Positions 7,069-19,809 of a DNA stretch of 32,422 bases are shown here, piece after piece. The stretch comes from Bacteroidales bacterium (GTDB lineage: Bacteria; Bacteroidota; Bacteroidia; Bacteroidales; ML635J-15), in the NCBI GenBank assembly GCA_017620015.1, contig JAFZRE010000028.1:1-32422 (forward strand), given 5' to 3'. The position numbers and the translations under genes are program-made. Under the pieces are notes generated by a model. That model searched no databases and was not told where the DNA came from. It saw only the letters and a program-made list of their open reading frames with translations. Numbering within the stretch: the stretch's first letter is position 1; the number at the start of each line of letters is the position of its first letter.

Positions 7069-7151
7069 GGGGAGATACCAAAGTGGCCAACTGGAGCAGA
7101 CTGTAAATCTGTTGTCGTAAGACTTCGGAGGTTCGAATCCTTCTCTCCCCA
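7069..7151 (+). tRNA. tRNA-Tyr (anticodon GTA)
   Basis: The 83-base tRNA has acceptor GGGGAGA paired with TCTCCCC and discriminator A. The anticodon loop CTGTAAA gives anticodon GTA. A long variable arm (class II) lies before GGTTCGAATCC, as expected for bacterial tRNA-Tyr. It lies 13 bases after tRNA-Thr. Confidence 0.95.
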
Positions 7152-7165
7152 CTCAAGGAAGATGC

Positions 7166-7239
<74 letters not shown>

Positions 7240-7244
7240 AAAAA

Positions 7245-7316
<72 letters not shown>

Positions 7317-7387
7317 CTTTTTTTGTGTTTGTATATTAAAAGGTAGATAAAGTAATTTAAGTATTATCATTAAATAAATTTGAAGTC

Positions 7388-8575
<1,188 letters not shown>

Positions 8576-8589
8576 TTAATGATTTACAT

Positions 8590-8618
8590 AAAGTGATGGG
8601 AGTTTCTCCCGTCACTTT
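8590..8618 (+). terminator. Long hairpin between tuf and tRNA-Trp (terminator, attenuator or processing site)
   Basis: A 13-bp stem AAAGTGATGGGAG / CTCCCGTCACTTT (one G-U pair) encloses a TTT loop. Only a short TTTGT follows, so it is a weak intrinsic terminator at best. It may instead be an RNase processing or mRNA-stabilising structure between the very abundant tuf message and the downstream genes. Confidence 0.6.
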
Positions 8619-8623
8619 GTAAT

Positions 8624-8696
8624 ACGGGTGTAGCTCAGTTGGTAGAGCACTAGTCTCCAAAACTAGGTGTCGGGAGTTCGAGCCTCTCTACCCGTG
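8624..8696 (+). tRNA. tRNA-Trp (anticodon CCA)
   Basis: The 73-base cloverleaf has acceptor ACGGGTG paired with TACCCGT (terminal G-U) and discriminator G. The anticodon stem CTAGT/ACTAG has loop CTCCAAA (anticodon CCA). The T-loop is TTCGAGC. It sits between tuf and secE, its common position in many bacterial phyla. Confidence 0.95.
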
Positions 8697-8719
8697 CAAG
8701 ATAAAGAATTTACGCTATA

Positions 8720-8914
8720 ATGAAGAAGATTAAAGCATATTTCGCCAACGTTTACGAAGAGTTGGTTAAGAAAGTTACCTGGCCAAAGTGGTCAGAACTT
8801 CAAAGTAGTGCAATAGTGGTAATGGTTGCTTCCTTAATATTTGCCCTTGTAATCTTTGTAATGGACTTTGCTTTCAAAGGTCTGTTGGAATGGGTTTACA
8901 AGATATTTTATTAA
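8720..8914 (+). CDS. secE: Preprotein translocase subunit SecE
   Basis: The 64-residue protein has the short SecE form: a cytoplasmic helix, the conserved VTWPKWSEL hinge (19-27) and one membrane segment (about 31-55, IVVMVASLIFALVIFVM). It clamps SecY in the inner-membrane translocon. It lies 23 bases after tRNA-Trp and 23 bases before nusG, the normal secE-nusG order. Confidence 0.93.
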   Translation: MKKIKAYFANVYEELVKKVTWPKWSELQSSAIVVMVASLIFALVIFVMDFAFKGLLEWVYKIFY

Positions 8915-8937
8915 ACCAGTTTTTTTCGATTGGAGTT

Positions 8938-9483
8938 ATGTCAGAAGTTACTAAAAAATGGTATGTTGTGCGCGCATTGAGCGGCAAGGAGAAGAAGGTG
9001 AAGGAGTATCTCGAAAGCGAAATCCAACACCGTAATCTTACCGAGCAGGTGCCTCAGATACTAATTCCAACAGAAAAAGTTTATCAAGTTAGAAACGGAA
9101 AGCCAGTTCACAAGGAAAGAAATTTCTTCCCGGGCTATATCCTTATTCAGGCTGCCCTCGATGGTGAGGTCGAGCATGTTATAAAGAGTGTGACCGGCGT
9201 GATAGGTTTTCTTGGAACCAAGGACGGAAAGGCAGTTCCCCTGAGAAACGACGAGGCTGCAAGGATTCTCGGCAAGGTTGATGAATTGTCCGAAAATGCG
9301 GACGAAGTCACAGTGCCATTCTTTGTCGGCGAAGCCGTAAAGGTGACAGACGGACCGTTCAACGGTTTCAGTGGTGTAATTGAAGAAGTGTATGATGAGA
9401 GGAAGAAATTGAAGGTTATGGTTACCATCTTCGGTAGAAAGACCCCAATTGAACTTCGATTCATGCAAGTCGAAAAAGAGTAA
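8938..9483 (+). CDS. nusG: Transcription termination/antitermination factor NusG
   Basis: The 181-residue protein starts at the ATG at 8938 (MSEVTKKWYVVRALSGKEKKV). The frame extends to 8890, but that part overlaps secE and is not NusG-like. The NGN domain covers about 1-115, with FFPGYILIQAAL. The KOW domain (about 128-181) has VKVTDGPFNGFSGVIEEV and ends TPIELRFMQVEKE. It binds the RpoC clamp helices and couples RNA polymerase to ribosomes or Rho. It lies 23 bases before rplK. Confidence 0.95.
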   Translation: MSEVTKKWYVVRALSGKEKKVKEYLESEIQHRNLTEQVPQILIPTEKVYQVRNGKPVHKERNFFPGYILIQAALDGEVEHVIKSVTGVIGFLGTKDGKAVPLRNDEAARILGKVDELSENADEVTVPFFVGEAVKVTDGPFNGFSGVIEEVYDERKKLKVMVTIFGRKTPIELRFMQVEKE

Positions 9484-9506
9484 TCTAAAGTAATAACGGA
9501 AAAGTT

Positions 9507-9956
9507 ATGGCAAAACAGATTGGCGGTTTTATCAAACTGCAAATTAAAGGTGGTGCTGCAAATCCAGCTCCTCCGGTAGGTCCAGCTTTAGGTTCGAAGG
9601 GCTTGAACATCATGGAGTTCTGCAAGCAGTTCAACGGCAGAACCCAGACTCCGCAGACTGCAGGTAAGGTATTGCCTGTTGTCATCACTTATTATAGTGA
9701 CAAGTCATTCGACTTCGTAGTAAAGACCCCGCCGGTTGCCGTACAGTTGATGGAAGTTGCGAAGGTTAAGAAGGGTTCGTCAGAACCTAACCGTTCTAAG
9801 GTCGGCTCTATCACTTGGGATCAGGTGAAGACCATAGCCGAAGGCAAAATGGTTGACATGAACGCTTTCACAATCGACTCGGCAATGAGCATGGTTGCAG
9901 GAACAGCTAGAAGTATGGGAATCGCAGTAAAGGGCGACTCTCCAATTAAGAAATAA
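9507..9956 (+). CDS. rplK: 50S ribosomal protein uL11
   Basis: The 149-residue protein begins [20 protein letters not shown], with [22 protein letters not shown] and the C-terminal RNA-binding domain (about 75-149, ending [12 protein letters not shown]). uL11 forms the GTPase-associated centre with 23S rRNA and L10-L12 and is needed for stringent RelA-type sensing. It is the first gene of the rplKAJL cluster, with rplA starting 17 bases on. Confidence 0.97.
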   Translation: MAKQIGGFIKLQIKGGAANPAPPVGPALGSKGLNIMEFCKQFNGRTQTPQTAGKVLPVVITYYSDKSFDFVVKTPPVAVQLMEVAKVKKGSSEPNRSKVGSITWDQVKTIAEGKMVDMNAFTIDSAMSMVAGTARSMGIAVKGDSPIKK

Positions 9957-9973
9957 TTTAAGTACTTTTTGAA

Positions 9974-10666
9974 ATGACAAAAATTAGTAAGAAAAGAAAA
10001 GTTGCTTTGTCTAAAATAGAAAATGGCAAGAAGTACGATCTTCAGGAAGCTGCTAAATTAGTAAAGGAAATAACTTACACAAAGTTCGACGCATCTGTTG
10101 ATTTGGATGTTCGCCTTGGTGTTGACCCTCGTAAGGCCAACCAGATGGTAAGGGGTATCACCACATTGCCTCACGGAACTGGTAAGCAGGTTCGCGTATT
10201 GGTATTGTGTACTCCCGACAAGGAGCAGGAAGCTAAGAATGCAGGCGCTGACTATGTAGGTTTGGATGACTATATCGAGAAGATCCAGGGTGGTTGGACC
10301 GATGTTGATATCATCATCACTATGCCAATGGTAATGGCTAAGATAGGTAAGTTGGGTAGAATATTAGGTCCTAGAGGCTTGATGCCAAACCCAAAGACCG
10401 GAACAGTTACCATGGAAGTTGGTAAGGCAGTAGAGGATGTTAAGAAGGGTAAAATCGACTTCAAGGTTGATAAGTTCGGTATCATTCACGCAGGTATCGG
10501 TAAGGTTTCGTTCGAAGCCAACAAGATAGCCGACAATGCAAATGAATTGCTCCAGACTATCATCAAGTTGAAGCCGGCTGCTGCTAAGGGAACTTACGTA
10601 AAGAGCGTTTACCTTTCAAGCACTATGAGTCCTGGAATAGAAATCGATACAAAAACAATTAATTAG
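9974..10666 (+). CDS. rplA: 50S ribosomal protein uL1
   Basis: The 230-residue protein has the L1 signature region: [52 protein letters not shown] and the closing [18 protein letters not shown]. It forms the mobile L1 stalk by the E site and often represses its own operon by binding the mRNA. I did not identify an L1-binding mRNA mimic upstream of rplK. The gap to rplJ is 12 bases. Confidence 0.97.
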   Translation: MTKISKKRKVALSKIENGKKYDLQEAAKLVKEITYTKFDASVDLDVRLGVDPRKANQMVRGITTLPHGTGKQVRVLVLCTPDKEQEAKNAGADYVGLDDYIEKIQGGWTDVDIIITMPMVMAKIGKLGRILGPRGLMPNPKTGTVTMEVGKAVEDVKKGKIDFKVDKFGIIHAGIGKVSFEANKIADNANELLQTIIKLKPAAAKGTYVKSVYLSSTMSPGIEIDTKTIN

Positions 10667-10678
10667 TAACACACGAGT

Positions 10679-11197
10679 ATGAAACGAGAAGACAAGAATG
10701 CTCTTATCGAGAGCCTGAAGTCAGCAGTAGAGCAGTACAATCACTTCTACGTAGCCGACATTTCAGGATTGAACGCTAAGCAGACTTATACGCTTAGAAA
10801 GAAATGCTTCGAGAAAGACATTGAACTGATTGTTGTTAAGAATACCTTCTTTAGAAAGGCATTGGAACGTATCGGCAACGGTTACGAAGAATTGTATCCC
10901 GTTTTGGTTGAAAATTCCGCAGTAATGTTCTGCAACACGGCTAACGTGCCTGCAAAGCTCATCAAGGAATTGAACCAGAAGAGCGACAAGCCTCTTTTCA
11001 AGGGTGCATACGCAGAGGAATCCATTTATGTCGGACAGTCCAACCTCGAGGCATTAGCTAGCCTCAAGTCGAAGGAAGAACTTATTGGTGATGTTATATT
11101 ATTGTTGCAGTCGCCGATGAAGACCGTATTGGGACAACTCGAATCAGGCAAAAATTTATTAGGAGGTTTAGTAAAAACCTTAAAAGAGAGAGAATAA
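10679..11197 (+). CDS. rplJ: 50S ribosomal protein uL10
   Basis: The 172-residue protein begins MKREDKNALIESLKSAVEQYNHFYVADISGLNAKQT, with the rRNA-binding domain LRKKCFEKDIELIVVKNTFFRKAL and a C-terminal L12-dimer-binding helix (SPMKTVLGQLESGKNLLGGLVKTL). It anchors the L7/L12 stalk. Only 12 bases separate it from rplA, so the long L10 leader known from enterobacteria is absent here. Confidence 0.96.
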   Translation: MKREDKNALIESLKSAVEQYNHFYVADISGLNAKQTYTLRKKCFEKDIELIVVKNTFFRKALERIGNGYEELYPVLVENSAVMFCNTANVPAKLIKELNQKSDKPLFKGAYAEESIYVGQSNLEALASLKSKEELIGDVILLLQSPMKTVLGQLESGKNLLGGLVKTLKERE

Positions 11198-11233
11198 AAA
11201 ATTAAAAAGTTAAAAAGTTTAAATTTAATAAAA

Positions 11234-11611
11234 ATGGCAGATCTTAAGAAATTGGCAGAAGAATTAGTTAATCTTACTGTTAAAGACGTAAACGAATTGG
11301 CAAACATTTTGAAGGATGAATACGGTATCGAACCAGCAGCTGCAGCAGCAGTAGTAGCAGCTCCAGCAGCAGGCGCAGCAGCAGAAGCAGCAGCAGAAAA
11401 GACCGAATTTGATGTAATCCTCAAGGCAGCTGGTCCAAAGAAATTGGACGTAGTAAAGGTTGTTAAGACTTTGACTGGCCTCGGATTGAAGGAAGCTAAG
11501 GAATTAGTTGACGCAGCTCCAAAACCTGTAAAAGAAGGTGTTGCTAAGGACGAAGCAGAATCTTTGAAGAAGCAGTTGGAAGAAGTTGGAGCAGAAGTTG
11601 AACTTAAATAA
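11234..11611 (+). CDS. rplL: 50S ribosomal protein bL12 (L7/L12)
   Basis: The 125-residue protein has an N-terminal dimerisation domain (1-33, [20 protein letters not shown]), an Ala/Pro hinge (about 36-55) and the C-terminal factor-binding domain (about 57-125: [42 protein letters not shown]). It recruits translational GTPases. It is followed by a strong hairpin before rpoB, so stalk protein and polymerase levels can differ. Confidence 0.97.
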   Translation: MADLKKLAEELVNLTVKDVNELANILKDEYGIEPAAAAAVVAAPAAGAAAEAAAEKTEFDVILKAAGPKKLDVVKVVKTLTGLGLKEAKELVDAAPKPVKEGVAKDEAESLKKQLEEVGAEVELK

Positions 11612-11635
11612 ACGACTTTTGTTGCATAATTTATA

Positions 11636-11664
11636 GGTTTAGACCCCCTCGGGGGGTTTAAACC
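11636..11664 (+). terminator. rplL-rpoB intergenic hairpin (partial terminator/attenuator)
   Basis: A 13-bp stem, GGTTTAGACCCCC paired with GGGGGTTTAAACC (one G-U pair), has a TCG loop and a strong GC core. The following TTTGTTGG is not a clean U-tract. It is about 36 bases upstream of the rpoB ATG. The position matches the attenuator known between rplL and rpoB in other bacteria, so partial read-through into rpoBC is likely. Confidence 0.75.
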
Positions 11665-11700
11665 TTTGTTGGTTTAGGTTCATTTTTAAAAATTGCGACA

Positions 11701-14700
11701 ATGGCTGTTAATACAAATCAAAGAATAAATTTTTCAACAACAAGGAATCAGCTGGAATATCCGGATTTCTTGGAAATACAAATAAAATCGTTTAAAGATT
11801 TCGTTCAGCTCGATTCAACCGCTGAACAAAGAAAGTCGGAAGGGTTATATCAGGTTTTCGCCGAAAACTTCCCTATAACCGATACCCGCAACAATTTCGA
11901 ACTGCAGTTTATCGACTATACCTTGGACCCTCCAAGATACAGCATCGAGCAGTGCATTGATAGAGGTCTTACATATTGCGTTCCGCTGAAAGCCAAGCTG
12001 AGACTTACCTGCAGCGACGAGGAACACGAAGACTTCGAAGATTCCATTCAGGATGTATGGTTAGGTACAATACCTTATATGACACCGAGCGGTACTTTCG
12101 TTATCAACGGTGCCGAAAGGGTCGTGGTATCACAGTTGCACAGGTCGCCAGGCGTATTCTTCAGCCAGTCGATGCATACCAACGGTACCAAATTGTATTC
12201 GGCAAGAGTTATCCCGTTCAAGGGCGCATGGATAGAATTTGCTACCGATATAAATACTGTGATGTATGCTTATATCGACAGAAAGAAGAAATTGCCAGTA
12301 ACAACTTTGTTGAGGGCTATAGGTTTCGAAAACGATAAGGATATTCTTGAAATCTTTGATTTGGCAGACGAAATAAAGGTTTCCAAGACCGCTTTGAAGA
12401 AGGTGGTTGGAAGACGCCTTGCCGCAAGAGTACTGAAGACTTGGATTGAGGATTTCGTTGACGAAGATACCGCAGAAGTTGTATCTCTCGAAAGAAACGA
12501 GATTGTTCTCGACCGCGAGACCGTTATCGAAAATGAACACATTGATAAGATTGTGGAAGCTGGCGTGAAGACTATCCTTCTCCACAAGGAGAATCAGAAG
12601 ATTTCCGATTACGCAATCATCTACAACACTTTGCAGAAAGATACCTGCAACTCCGAAAAGGAGGCAGTTTTCTATATATATCGTCAGCTCAGAAATGCAG
12701 AGCCACCTGACGAGGCAACAGCACGCGACGTTATCGACAAGCTGTTCTTCTCCGACAAGAGATACGACCTCGGCGATGTTGGCCGCTACAGAATCAACCA
12801 GAAGCTGGCTCTTGATGTACTGGATACTACCCGCGTACTTACTAAGGAAGACATCATCGCTATCATAAAGTACTTGATTGAACTTATCAACTCGAAGGCA
12901 GATGTCGATGATATCGACCACTTGAGCAACCGTAGGGTAAGAACCGTTGGCGAGCAGCTTGCAAACCAGTTCAGTGTTGGTTTGGCACGTATGGCCCGCA
13001 CCATCAGGGAAAGAATGAATGTTCGTGACAATGAAGTTTTCCACCCGATGGACCTTATCAACTCGAAGATTTTGTCTTCGGTGATAAACTCGTTCTTCGG
13101 AACAAACCAGTTGTCGCAATTCATGGACCAGATTAACCCGTTGGCTGAGATTACCCACAAGAGACGTCTCTCGGCTTTGGGTCCTGGCGGTCTGTCGCGC
13201 GAAAGAGCTGGTTTCGAAGTCCGTGACGTTCACTACACTCACTACGGACGTCTGTGCCCGATTGAAACCCCTGAAGGACCTAACATCGGTCTTATCTCTT
13301 CGCTTTGCGTTTACGCTAAGATTAACAACCTCGGTTTCATCGAGACTCCTTACAGAAAGGTTGCCGACAATGCTGTTAGCTTCAACGATATAGTATATCT
13401 GAGCGCAGAACAGGAAACTGGTTTGGTTGTGGCTCAGGCAAATGCTGAAGTCGATGATGACGGCAAGTTCCAGAGCAACAGGGTTAAGGCAAGAAAGGAA
13501 GGTGACTATGTAGTTGTTGCTCCAGAAGAAGTTCAGCTTATGGACGTTGCTCCTAACCAGATTTCATCTATCGCTGCATCTTTGATTCCATTCTTGGAGC
13601 ACGACGATGCTAACCGTGCGTTGATGGGTTCGAACATGATGCGTCAGGCAGTACCGCTGCTTCGTCCAGAAGCGCCAATAGTTGGTACTGGCATCGAGCA
13701 CATGGTGGCTCAGGATTCGAGGATTCTTCTCGTTGCCGAGGGCAGTGGCGTTGTTGAATATGTTGATGCTGAAAAGATTATCATAAAGTACGACAGAACT
13801 GACGAGGAAAGGTTCGTTAGCTTTGTTGGCGATTCTGTTGAATACAAGATTCCGAAATTCAGGAAGACAAACCAGAATACATGCATAAACCTTCGTCCTG
13901 TAGTAGTAAAGGGCCAGAAGGTTACCAAGGGTATGATTCTTACCGAAGGCTATGGAACACAGGGCGGAGACCTTGCTTTGGGTCGCAACTTGAAGGTCGC
14001 TTTCATGCCTTGGAAGGGTTACAACTACGAGGATGCTATCGTGCTTAACGAAAGAGTTGTCCGCGAGGATTACTTCACATCTATCCACATCACCGACTAT
14101 CAGCTTGAAGTTCGCGAAACTAAGCGCGGTATGGAGGAACTTACTTCCGATATTCCTAACGTTAGCGAAACTGCAACCAAGGACCTTGACGAAAACGGTA
14201 TCATCCGTGTTGGTGCAAGGGTTAAGCCTGGCGATATAATGATTGGTAAGATTACGCCAAAGGGCGAAAGCGACCCGTCACCAGAAGAGAAACTCTTGAG
14301 GGCTATCTTCGGTGAAAAGGCTGGCGATGTTAAGGATGCTTCATTGAAGGCTTCCCCATCTACAAGCGGTGTCGTTATCGACAAGAAGTTGTATTCAAGA
14401 AGCATTAAGGACAGAAAGACAAAGACTCAGGACAAGATATTGGTAGAGGCTATCGAGGAAGTCGAAAGAAAGGAACTCGACAAGCTGAAGGATATTCTTA
14501 TCGACAAGTTGTTTGTCCTTGTAAATGGCAAGACTTCGCAGGGCGTAAAGGATAACTTGGATCAGGTTGTAATACAGAAGGGTGTAAAATATACCCAGAA
14601 ATTGTTGCAGGGAATCGACTTCATTAATGTTAACCCCAACAAGTGGACGACCGACAAGTCGCGCAACGACCAGATAGCAAAGATTTTGTTCAACTATATG

Positions 14701-15504
14701 GTTGAATACAAGAAGATTACTGGTAAGTACAGACGCGAAAAACTTGATATCACCATAGGTGACGAATTACCGTCGGGCATTATGCAGATGGCTAAGGTTT
14801 ACCTTGCAAGCAAGCGTGTTATCAGAGTTGGTGATAAGCTCGCAGGTCGTCACGGTAACAAGGGTATCCTTGCACGTATTGTACGTCAGGAGGATATGCC
14901 TTTCCTCGATGATGGTACTCCAGTTGACATTGTACTTAACCCGTTGGGCGTACCTTCACGTATGAACCTCGGTCAGATTTACGAAACCGTTCTCGGTTGG
15001 GCTGGCAAGGTTCTCGGATGCAAGTTCGCAACTCCTATCTTCGATGGTGCAAGCCTTGAACAGATTTGCGAATACACCGACAAGGCAGGTGTTCCACGTT
15101 ATGGAAAGACCTGGTTGTACGACGGTGGCACAGGTCGCAAGTTCGACCAGCCGGCAACAGTTGGTGTCATCTATATGCTGAAACTCGGTCACATGGTCGA
15201 GGACAAGATGCACGCACGTTCGATTGGTCCATACTCGCTTATCACTCAGCAGCCGTTGGGAGGTAAGGCTCAGTTTGGTGGTCAGCGTTTCGGTGAAATG
15301 GAAGTCTGGGCACTTGAGGCATTCGGTGCAGCAAACGTATTGCAGGAAATACTTACTGTTAAGTCTGATGATGTTGTCGGTAGGGCAAAGACCTACGAAA
15401 GCATCGTAAAGGGCGAACAGATGCCAGTGCCGGGAATCCCCGAATCGTTGAATGTGTTGTTGCACGAATTAAGAGGTTTGTGCTTGAAAATTAATCTTGA
15501 ATAA
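11701..15504 (+). CDS. rpoB: DNA-directed RNA polymerase subunit beta
   Basis: The 1267-residue protein has the full set of beta-subunit landmarks. The rifampicin region is [20 protein letters not shown], with D476, H486 and S491 matching the E. coli D516/H526/S531 wild-type residues. It also has [62 protein letters not shown] and the C-terminal [17 protein letters not shown]. No insertion or break is seen. It overlaps no other gene and is 19 bases upstream of rpoC. Confidence 0.98.
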   Translation: MAVNTNQRINFSTTRNQLEYPDFLEIQIKSFKDFVQLDSTAEQRKSEGLYQVFAENFPITDTRNNFELQFIDYTLDPPRYSIEQCIDRGLTYCVPLKAKLRLTCSDEEHEDFEDSIQDVWLGTIPYMTPSGTFVINGAERVVVSQLHRSPGVFFSQSMHTNGTKLYSARVIPFKGAWIEFATDINTVMYAYIDRKKKLPVTTLLRAIGFENDKDILEIFDLADEIKVSKTALKKVVGRRLAARVLKTWIEDFVDEDTAEVVSLERNEIVLDRETVIENEHIDKIVEAGVKTILLHKENQKISDYAIIYNTLQKDTCNSEKEAVFYIYRQLRNAEPPDEATARDVIDKLFFSDKRYDLGDVGRYRINQKLALDVLDTTRVLTKEDIIAIIKYLIELINSKADVDDIDHLSNRRVRTVGEQLANQFSVGLARMARTIRERMNVRDNEVFHPMDLINSKILSSVINSFFGTNQLSQFMDQINPLAEITHKRRLSALGPGGLSRERAGFEVRDVHYTHYGRLCPIETPEGPNIGLISSLCVYAKINNLGFIETPYRKVADNAVSFNDIVYLSAEQETGLVVAQANAEVDDDGKFQSNRVKARKEGDYVVVAPEEVQLMDVAPNQISSIAASLIPFLEHDDANRALMGSNMMRQAVPLLRPEAPIVGTGIEHMVAQDSRILLVAEGSGVVEYVDAEKIIIKYDRTDEERFVSFVGDSVEYKIPKFRKTNQNTCINLRPVVVKGQKVTKGMILTEGYGTQGGDLALGRNLKVAFMPWKGYNYEDAIVLNERVVREDYFTSIHITDYQLEVRETKRGMEELTSDIPNVSETATKDLDENGIIRVGARVKPGDIMIGKITPKGESDPSPEEKLLRAIFGEKAGDVKDASLKASPSTSGVVIDKKLYSRSIKDRKTKTQDKILVEAIEEVERKELDKLKDILIDKLFVLVNGKTSQGVKDNLDQVVIQKGVKYTQKLLQGIDFINVNPNKWTTDKSRNDQIAKILFNYMVEYKKITGKYRREKLDITIGDELPSGIMQMAKVYLASKRVIRVGDKLAGRHGNKGILARIVRQEDMPFLDDGTPVDIVLNPLGVPSRMNLGQIYETVLGWAGKVLGCKFATPIFDGASLEQICEYTDKAGVPRYGKTWLYDGGTGRKFDQPATVGVIYMLKLGHMVEDKMHARSIGPYSLITQQPLGGKAQFGGQRFGEMEVWALEAFGAANVLQEILTVKSDDVVGRAKTYESIVKGEQMPVPGIPESLNVLLHELRGLCLKINLE

Positions 15505-15523
15505 TTGATAAAAATCTGGTAAA

Positions 15524-18500
15524 ATGGCTTTTAGAAAAGATACAAAAGTTAAAACCAACTTCACCAAGATAACCGTAAGCCTTGCTTCTCCGGAAGAGAT
15601 TCAGGACTTGTCGAGCGGCGAAGTTACCAAACCTGAAACCATAAATTATAGAACATATAAGCCCGAAAGGGACGGCTTGTTCTGCGAAAGGATATTCGGT
15701 CCGTGCAAGGATTACGAATGCCATTGCGGTAAGTACAAGAGAATTAGATATAAAGGTATCGTATGCGACAGATGCGGTGTCGAGGTAACAGAAAAGAAGG
15801 TTCGTAGGGAAAGAATGGGTCACATTAAGCTCGAAGTGCCGGTAGCTCATATCTGGTATTTCAAGACCCTTCCGAACAAGATTGGTTATCTGCTCGGTCT
15901 GCCGTCAAAGAAACTTGATGCTGTAATATATTATGAAAGGTATATCGTTTTGCAGGCTGGCGCAAAGGCTGCTGACGGTGTTGCCGAACTTGATCTTTTG
16001 ACAGAAGAAGAATATGTACAGATTATCGACTCTCTTCCACGCGAAAACCAGATGCTCGATGATTCAGATCCTAACAAGTTCATCGCTAAGATGGGTGCCG
16101 AGGCTATCCTTGAGTTGTTGAGAAAGATAGACCTTGACAAGTTGTCGTACGAACTTCGCGACAAGGCTGGCAAGGAAACTTCGCAGCAGAGAAAGGCAGA
16201 AGCTTTGAAGAGACTTAACGTTGTTGAAGCATTCAGAATGTCAAAGGATATTAATAAGCCCGAGTGGATGATTGTACAGGTTATTCCTGTTATTCCTCCA
16301 GAGCTTCGTCCTTTGGTTCCGCTGGATGGTGGACGTTTTGCAACTTCCGACCTCAACGACCTCTACCGTAGGGTTATCATTAGAAACAACCGTCTGAGAA
16401 GACTTCTCGAAATAAAGGCTCCAGAAGTAATCCTCCGCAACGAAAAGCGTATGCTTCAGGAAGCTGTGGATTCATTGTTCGACAACTCAAGAAAGTCGAG
16501 CGCTGTCAAGACCGATGCTAATAGGCCTCTTAAGTCGTTGAGCGACAGCTTGAAAGGTAAGCAGGGACGTTTCCGTCAGAACTTGCTCGGTAAACGTGTC
16601 GACTTCTCGGCTCGTTCGGTTATCGTTGTAGGTCCTGAACTTCACATGCACGAATGCGGTCTTCCAAAGGATATGGCTGCTGAATTGTACAAGCCGTTCG
16701 TTATCCGCAAGTTGATGGAACGTGGTATTGTAAAGACAGTTAAGTCGGCTAAGAAAATCGTTGAACGCAAGGATCCGGTTGTATGGGATATCCTCGAAAA
16801 TGTAATGAAGGGTCACCCAATTCTGCTCAACCGTGCTCCTACGTTGCACCGTCTTGGTATTCAGGCATTCCAGCCGAAACTTATCGAAGGTAAGGCAATC
16901 CAACTTCACCCACTCGTATGTACGGCATTCAACGCCGACTTCGATGGTGACCAGATGGCTGTTCACTTGCCGTTGGGCAATGCTGCCGTAATGGAAGCTC
17001 AGATTCTTATGCTTGCATCGCACAACATTCTTAATCCAGCAAACGGTGCGCCTATCACGGTACCATCACAGGATATGGTTCTTGGTCTGTACTACATTAC
17101 CAAGGAAAGAACTGGCGAACAGGGCGAAGGTCAGACATTCTACGGTCCGCAGGAAGTTATCATTGCTTACAATGAAGGTAAACTCGGACTTCATGCTAAA
17201 ATCAAGGTTAGACACCACGATGTTGACGAAAACGGCAACTTCATCGAACATATTATCGAAACAACTACCGGTCGTGTAATCTTCAACCAGGTTGTTCCAA
17301 AGGAATACGGATATATCAACCAGCTCCTTACAAAGAAATCGTTGAGAGACATCATTGGTAACCTTATCAATAAGTGTGGAACTGCAACTACTGCTAAGTT
17401 CCTCGACGATATCAAGAATATGGGTTACTACAACGCTTTCATCGGCGGTCTGTCATTCAACCTCGACAACGTTATCGTTCCAGACGAAAAGGCTCAGCTT
17501 ATTCAGGATGGTTACGATCAGGTTGACGAAATCATGTTCAACTTCAGCAACGGTTTCATTACCGATACCGAACGTTACAATCAGGTTATCGATGTTTGGA
17601 CCAATGTAAATGCTAAGTTGAGTATCGCCGTTATGAAGAAACTTTCGACCGACGACCAAGGTTTCAACTCAGTTTACATGATGCTTGACTCTGGTGCCCG
17701 TGGTTCTAAGGAGCAGATTAGCCAGTTGTGCGGTATGAGAGGTCTTATGGCTAAGCCGCAGAAGTCTGGTACAGGCGCAAGCGAAATCATTGAAAACCCA
17801 ATTCTTGCAAACTTCAAGGAAGGTCTTTCGATTCTCGAATACTTTATCTCCAGCCACGGTGCTCGTAAGGGTCTTGCCGATACCGCTCTTAAGACGGCAG
17901 ATGCTGGTTACTTGACACGTCGTCTTGTCGATGTGGCTCACGATGTAATCATCACCGAGGAAGACTGCGGTACATTGCGCGGACTTGAAGTTTCTGAACT
18001 CAGAAAGGATGACGGCGAACTTATCGAATCGTTGTACGATCGTATCCTTGGTAGAATCAGTGTTCACGATGTATTCCACCCTCAGACCAACGAACTTATC
18101 GTTGCATCAGGAGAAGAAATTACTGAGGACATAGCTAAGACCATCGCCGATTCACCAATCGAGAAGGTTGAAATCCGTTCGGTTCTTACTTGCGAATCGC
18201 ATAGAGGCGTTTGCGCTAAGTGCTACGGTCGTAACCTTGCAACCCACAGGATGGTTCAGAAGGGTGAGGCTGTTGGTGTTATCGCTGCTCAGTCAATCGG
18301 TGAACCAGGTACACAGCTTACTCTTCGTACATTCCACTCTGGTGGTATTGCAGGTAACATTGCAAGTGAATCTACAATCACAGCCAAGTACGACGGTATT
18401 CTCGAAATTGATGAACTTCGTACAGTTTCCCACGAAGAGGAAGAAGGCAATGTTGATATCGTTGTTACCCGTATGGCCGAACTCAAGATTCTCGACCCAG

Positions 18501-19798
18501 GAACAAAGATTGCATTGGTTAACAAGACTTTGCCTTATGGTTCAAGATTGTACTTCAAGAACGGTGACCTCGTTAAGAAGGGCGACAAGATTTGTGAATG
18601 GGACCAGTACAATATTGTAATCATTTCTGAATATACTGGTAAGCTTATCTTCGAAGATGTTGTTGAAGGTGTTAACTTCAAGCAGGAAATTGCTCCGCAG
18701 ACAGGCTTTATAGAGAGAATAATTACCGAAACCAAGGATAAATCTAAGATTCCTGTTGCAAAGATTATTGACAAGAACAAGGAAGTTCTTGCAGTTTACA
18801 ACTTGCCTGTAGGCGCACGTCTGATGAAGAACGAGAAAGACCAGATTAAGGCTGGTGACATCCTCATCAAGATGCCGAAGGTTGTAGGTAAGGGTGGTGA
18901 TATCACTGGTGGTTTGCCACGTGTAACCGAGTTGTTCGAGGCTCGTAATCCATCCAACCCTGCTGTTGTTTCCGAAATCGACGGTGTTGTACAGTTCGGT
19001 AAGATCAAGCGTGGTAACCGTGAAATCGAAATCACTCCGAAGGAAGGCAACTCGAAGAAATACTTGGTTCCATTGTCAAAGCAGATTCTTGTTCAGCCGA
19101 ACGACTACATCAAGGCTGGTACTCCGCTTATCGACGGTGCTATCACTCCGTCCGACATCCTTGCTATCAAGGGTCCGACCGCAGTTCAGGAATATCTTGT
19201 AAATGAAATTCAGGATGTTTACCGTCTGCAGGGTGTTAAGATTAACAACAAGCACTTTGAGGTAATTGTACGCCAGATGATGAGAAAGGTTCTCGTTGAA
19301 GACCCAGGTGACACCCAGTTCCTCGAGAATCAGGTTGTTGACAAGTGGGAATTCAGACAGGAAAACGATTCTATTTTCGACAAGAAGGTAGTCGTTGATG
19401 CTGGCGATTCGGAGAACTTCACCGCTGGTCAGATTGTTTCGTACCGCAGACTTCGCGATGAAAACTCGATGTTGAAGCGTAAGGACAAGAAGTTGGTTGA
19501 GGCACGTCCGGCAATCCCGGCAACATCAAGCCAGGTATTGCAGGGTATCACCAAGGCTGCATTGCAGACATCAAGCTTCATGTCGGCTGCATCATTCCAG
19601 GAAACCACAAAGGTATTGAACGAGGCTGCAATCCGCGCTAAGGAAGATACTCTTGAAGGTATGAAGGAAAATGTTATCGTTGGTCACTTGATTCCAGCAG
19701 GAACAGGTCTCCGCGATTTCCAGAGCCTGCGCGTGTGCAACAAGGCCGAGGTTGCTCCTTACATTGAAACTATTGAACAACAACAAAACGAAATTTAA
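15524..19798 (+). CDS. rpoC: DNA-directed RNA polymerase subunit beta'
   Basis: The 1424-residue protein shows the N-terminal zinc site (C66, C68, C81, C84), [18 protein letters not shown], the catalytic NADFDGD loop with metal-binding D472, D474 and D476, and QMVLGLYY. The trigger-loop/bridge region has [20 protein letters not shown] and the second zinc cluster [13 protein letters not shown], with [16 protein letters not shown] downstream. The C-terminus has [28 protein letters not shown]. The beta'-insert between about residues 960 and 1150 is moderate in length. The gene is intact and ends 11 bases before the DUF3467 gene. Confidence 0.98.
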   Translation: MAFRKDTKVKTNFTKITVSLASPEEIQDLSSGEVTKPETINYRTYKPERDGLFCERIFGPCKDYECHCGKYKRIRYKGIVCDRCGVEVTEKKVRRERMGHIKLEVPVAHIWYFKTLPNKIGYLLGLPSKKLDAVIYYERYIVLQAGAKAADGVAELDLLTEEEYVQIIDSLPRENQMLDDSDPNKFIAKMGAEAILELLRKIDLDKLSYELRDKAGKETSQQRKAEALKRLNVVEAFRMSKDINKPEWMIVQVIPVIPPELRPLVPLDGGRFATSDLNDLYRRVIIRNNRLRRLLEIKAPEVILRNEKRMLQEAVDSLFDNSRKSSAVKTDANRPLKSLSDSLKGKQGRFRQNLLGKRVDFSARSVIVVGPELHMHECGLPKDMAAELYKPFVIRKLMERGIVKTVKSAKKIVERKDPVVWDILENVMKGHPILLNRAPTLHRLGIQAFQPKLIEGKAIQLHPLVCTAFNADFDGDQMAVHLPLGNAAVMEAQILMLASHNILNPANGAPITVPSQDMVLGLYYITKERTGEQGEGQTFYGPQEVIIAYNEGKLGLHAKIKVRHHDVDENGNFIEHIIETTTGRVIFNQVVPKEYGYINQLLTKKSLRDIIGNLINKCGTATTAKFLDDIKNMGYYNAFIGGLSFNLDNVIVPDEKAQLIQDGYDQVDEIMFNFSNGFITDTERYNQVIDVWTNVNAKLSIAVMKKLSTDDQGFNSVYMMLDSGARGSKEQISQLCGMRGLMAKPQKSGTGASEIIENPILANFKEGLSILEYFISSHGARKGLADTALKTADAGYLTRRLVDVAHDVIITEEDCGTLRGLEVSELRKDDGELIESLYDRILGRISVHDVFHPQTNELIVASGEEITEDIAKTIADSPIEKVEIRSVLTCESHRGVCAKCYGRNLATHRMVQKGEAVGVIAAQSIGEPGTQLTLRTFHSGGIAGNIASESTITAKYDGILEIDELRTVSHEEEEGNVDIVVTRMAELKILDPGTKIALVNKTLPYGSRLYFKNGDLVKKGDKICEWDQYNIVIISEYTGKLIFEDVVEGVNFKQEIAPQTGFIERIITETKDKSKIPVAKIIDKNKEVLAVYNLPVGARLMKNEKDQIKAGDILIKMPKVVGKGGDITGGLPRVTELFEARNPSNPAVVSEIDGVVQFGKIKRGNREIEITPKEGNSKKYLVPLSKQILVQPNDYIKAGTPLIDGAITPSDILAIKGPTAVQEYLVNEIQDVYRLQGVKINNKHFEVIVRQMMRKVLVEDPGDTQFLENQVVDKWEFRQENDSIFDKKVVVDAGDSENFTAGQIVSYRRLRDENSMLKRKDKKLVEARPAIPATSSQVLQGITKAALQTSSFMSAASFQETTKVLNEAAIRAKEDTLEGMKENVIVGHLIPAGTGLRDFQSLRVCNKAEVAPYIETIEQQQNEI

Positions 19799-19809
19799 TT
19801 TGAATAGCT

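Noticed and set aside
8890..8937. Longer NusG beginning at 8890
   Set aside because: The extra residues overlap the secE end and do not resemble NusG; the ATG at 8938 gives the normal N-terminus.
12130..13242. 370-residue minus-strand ORF
   Set aside because: It lies wholly inside rpoB on the opposite strand and its translation shows no recognisable family; a shadow of rpoB codon bias.
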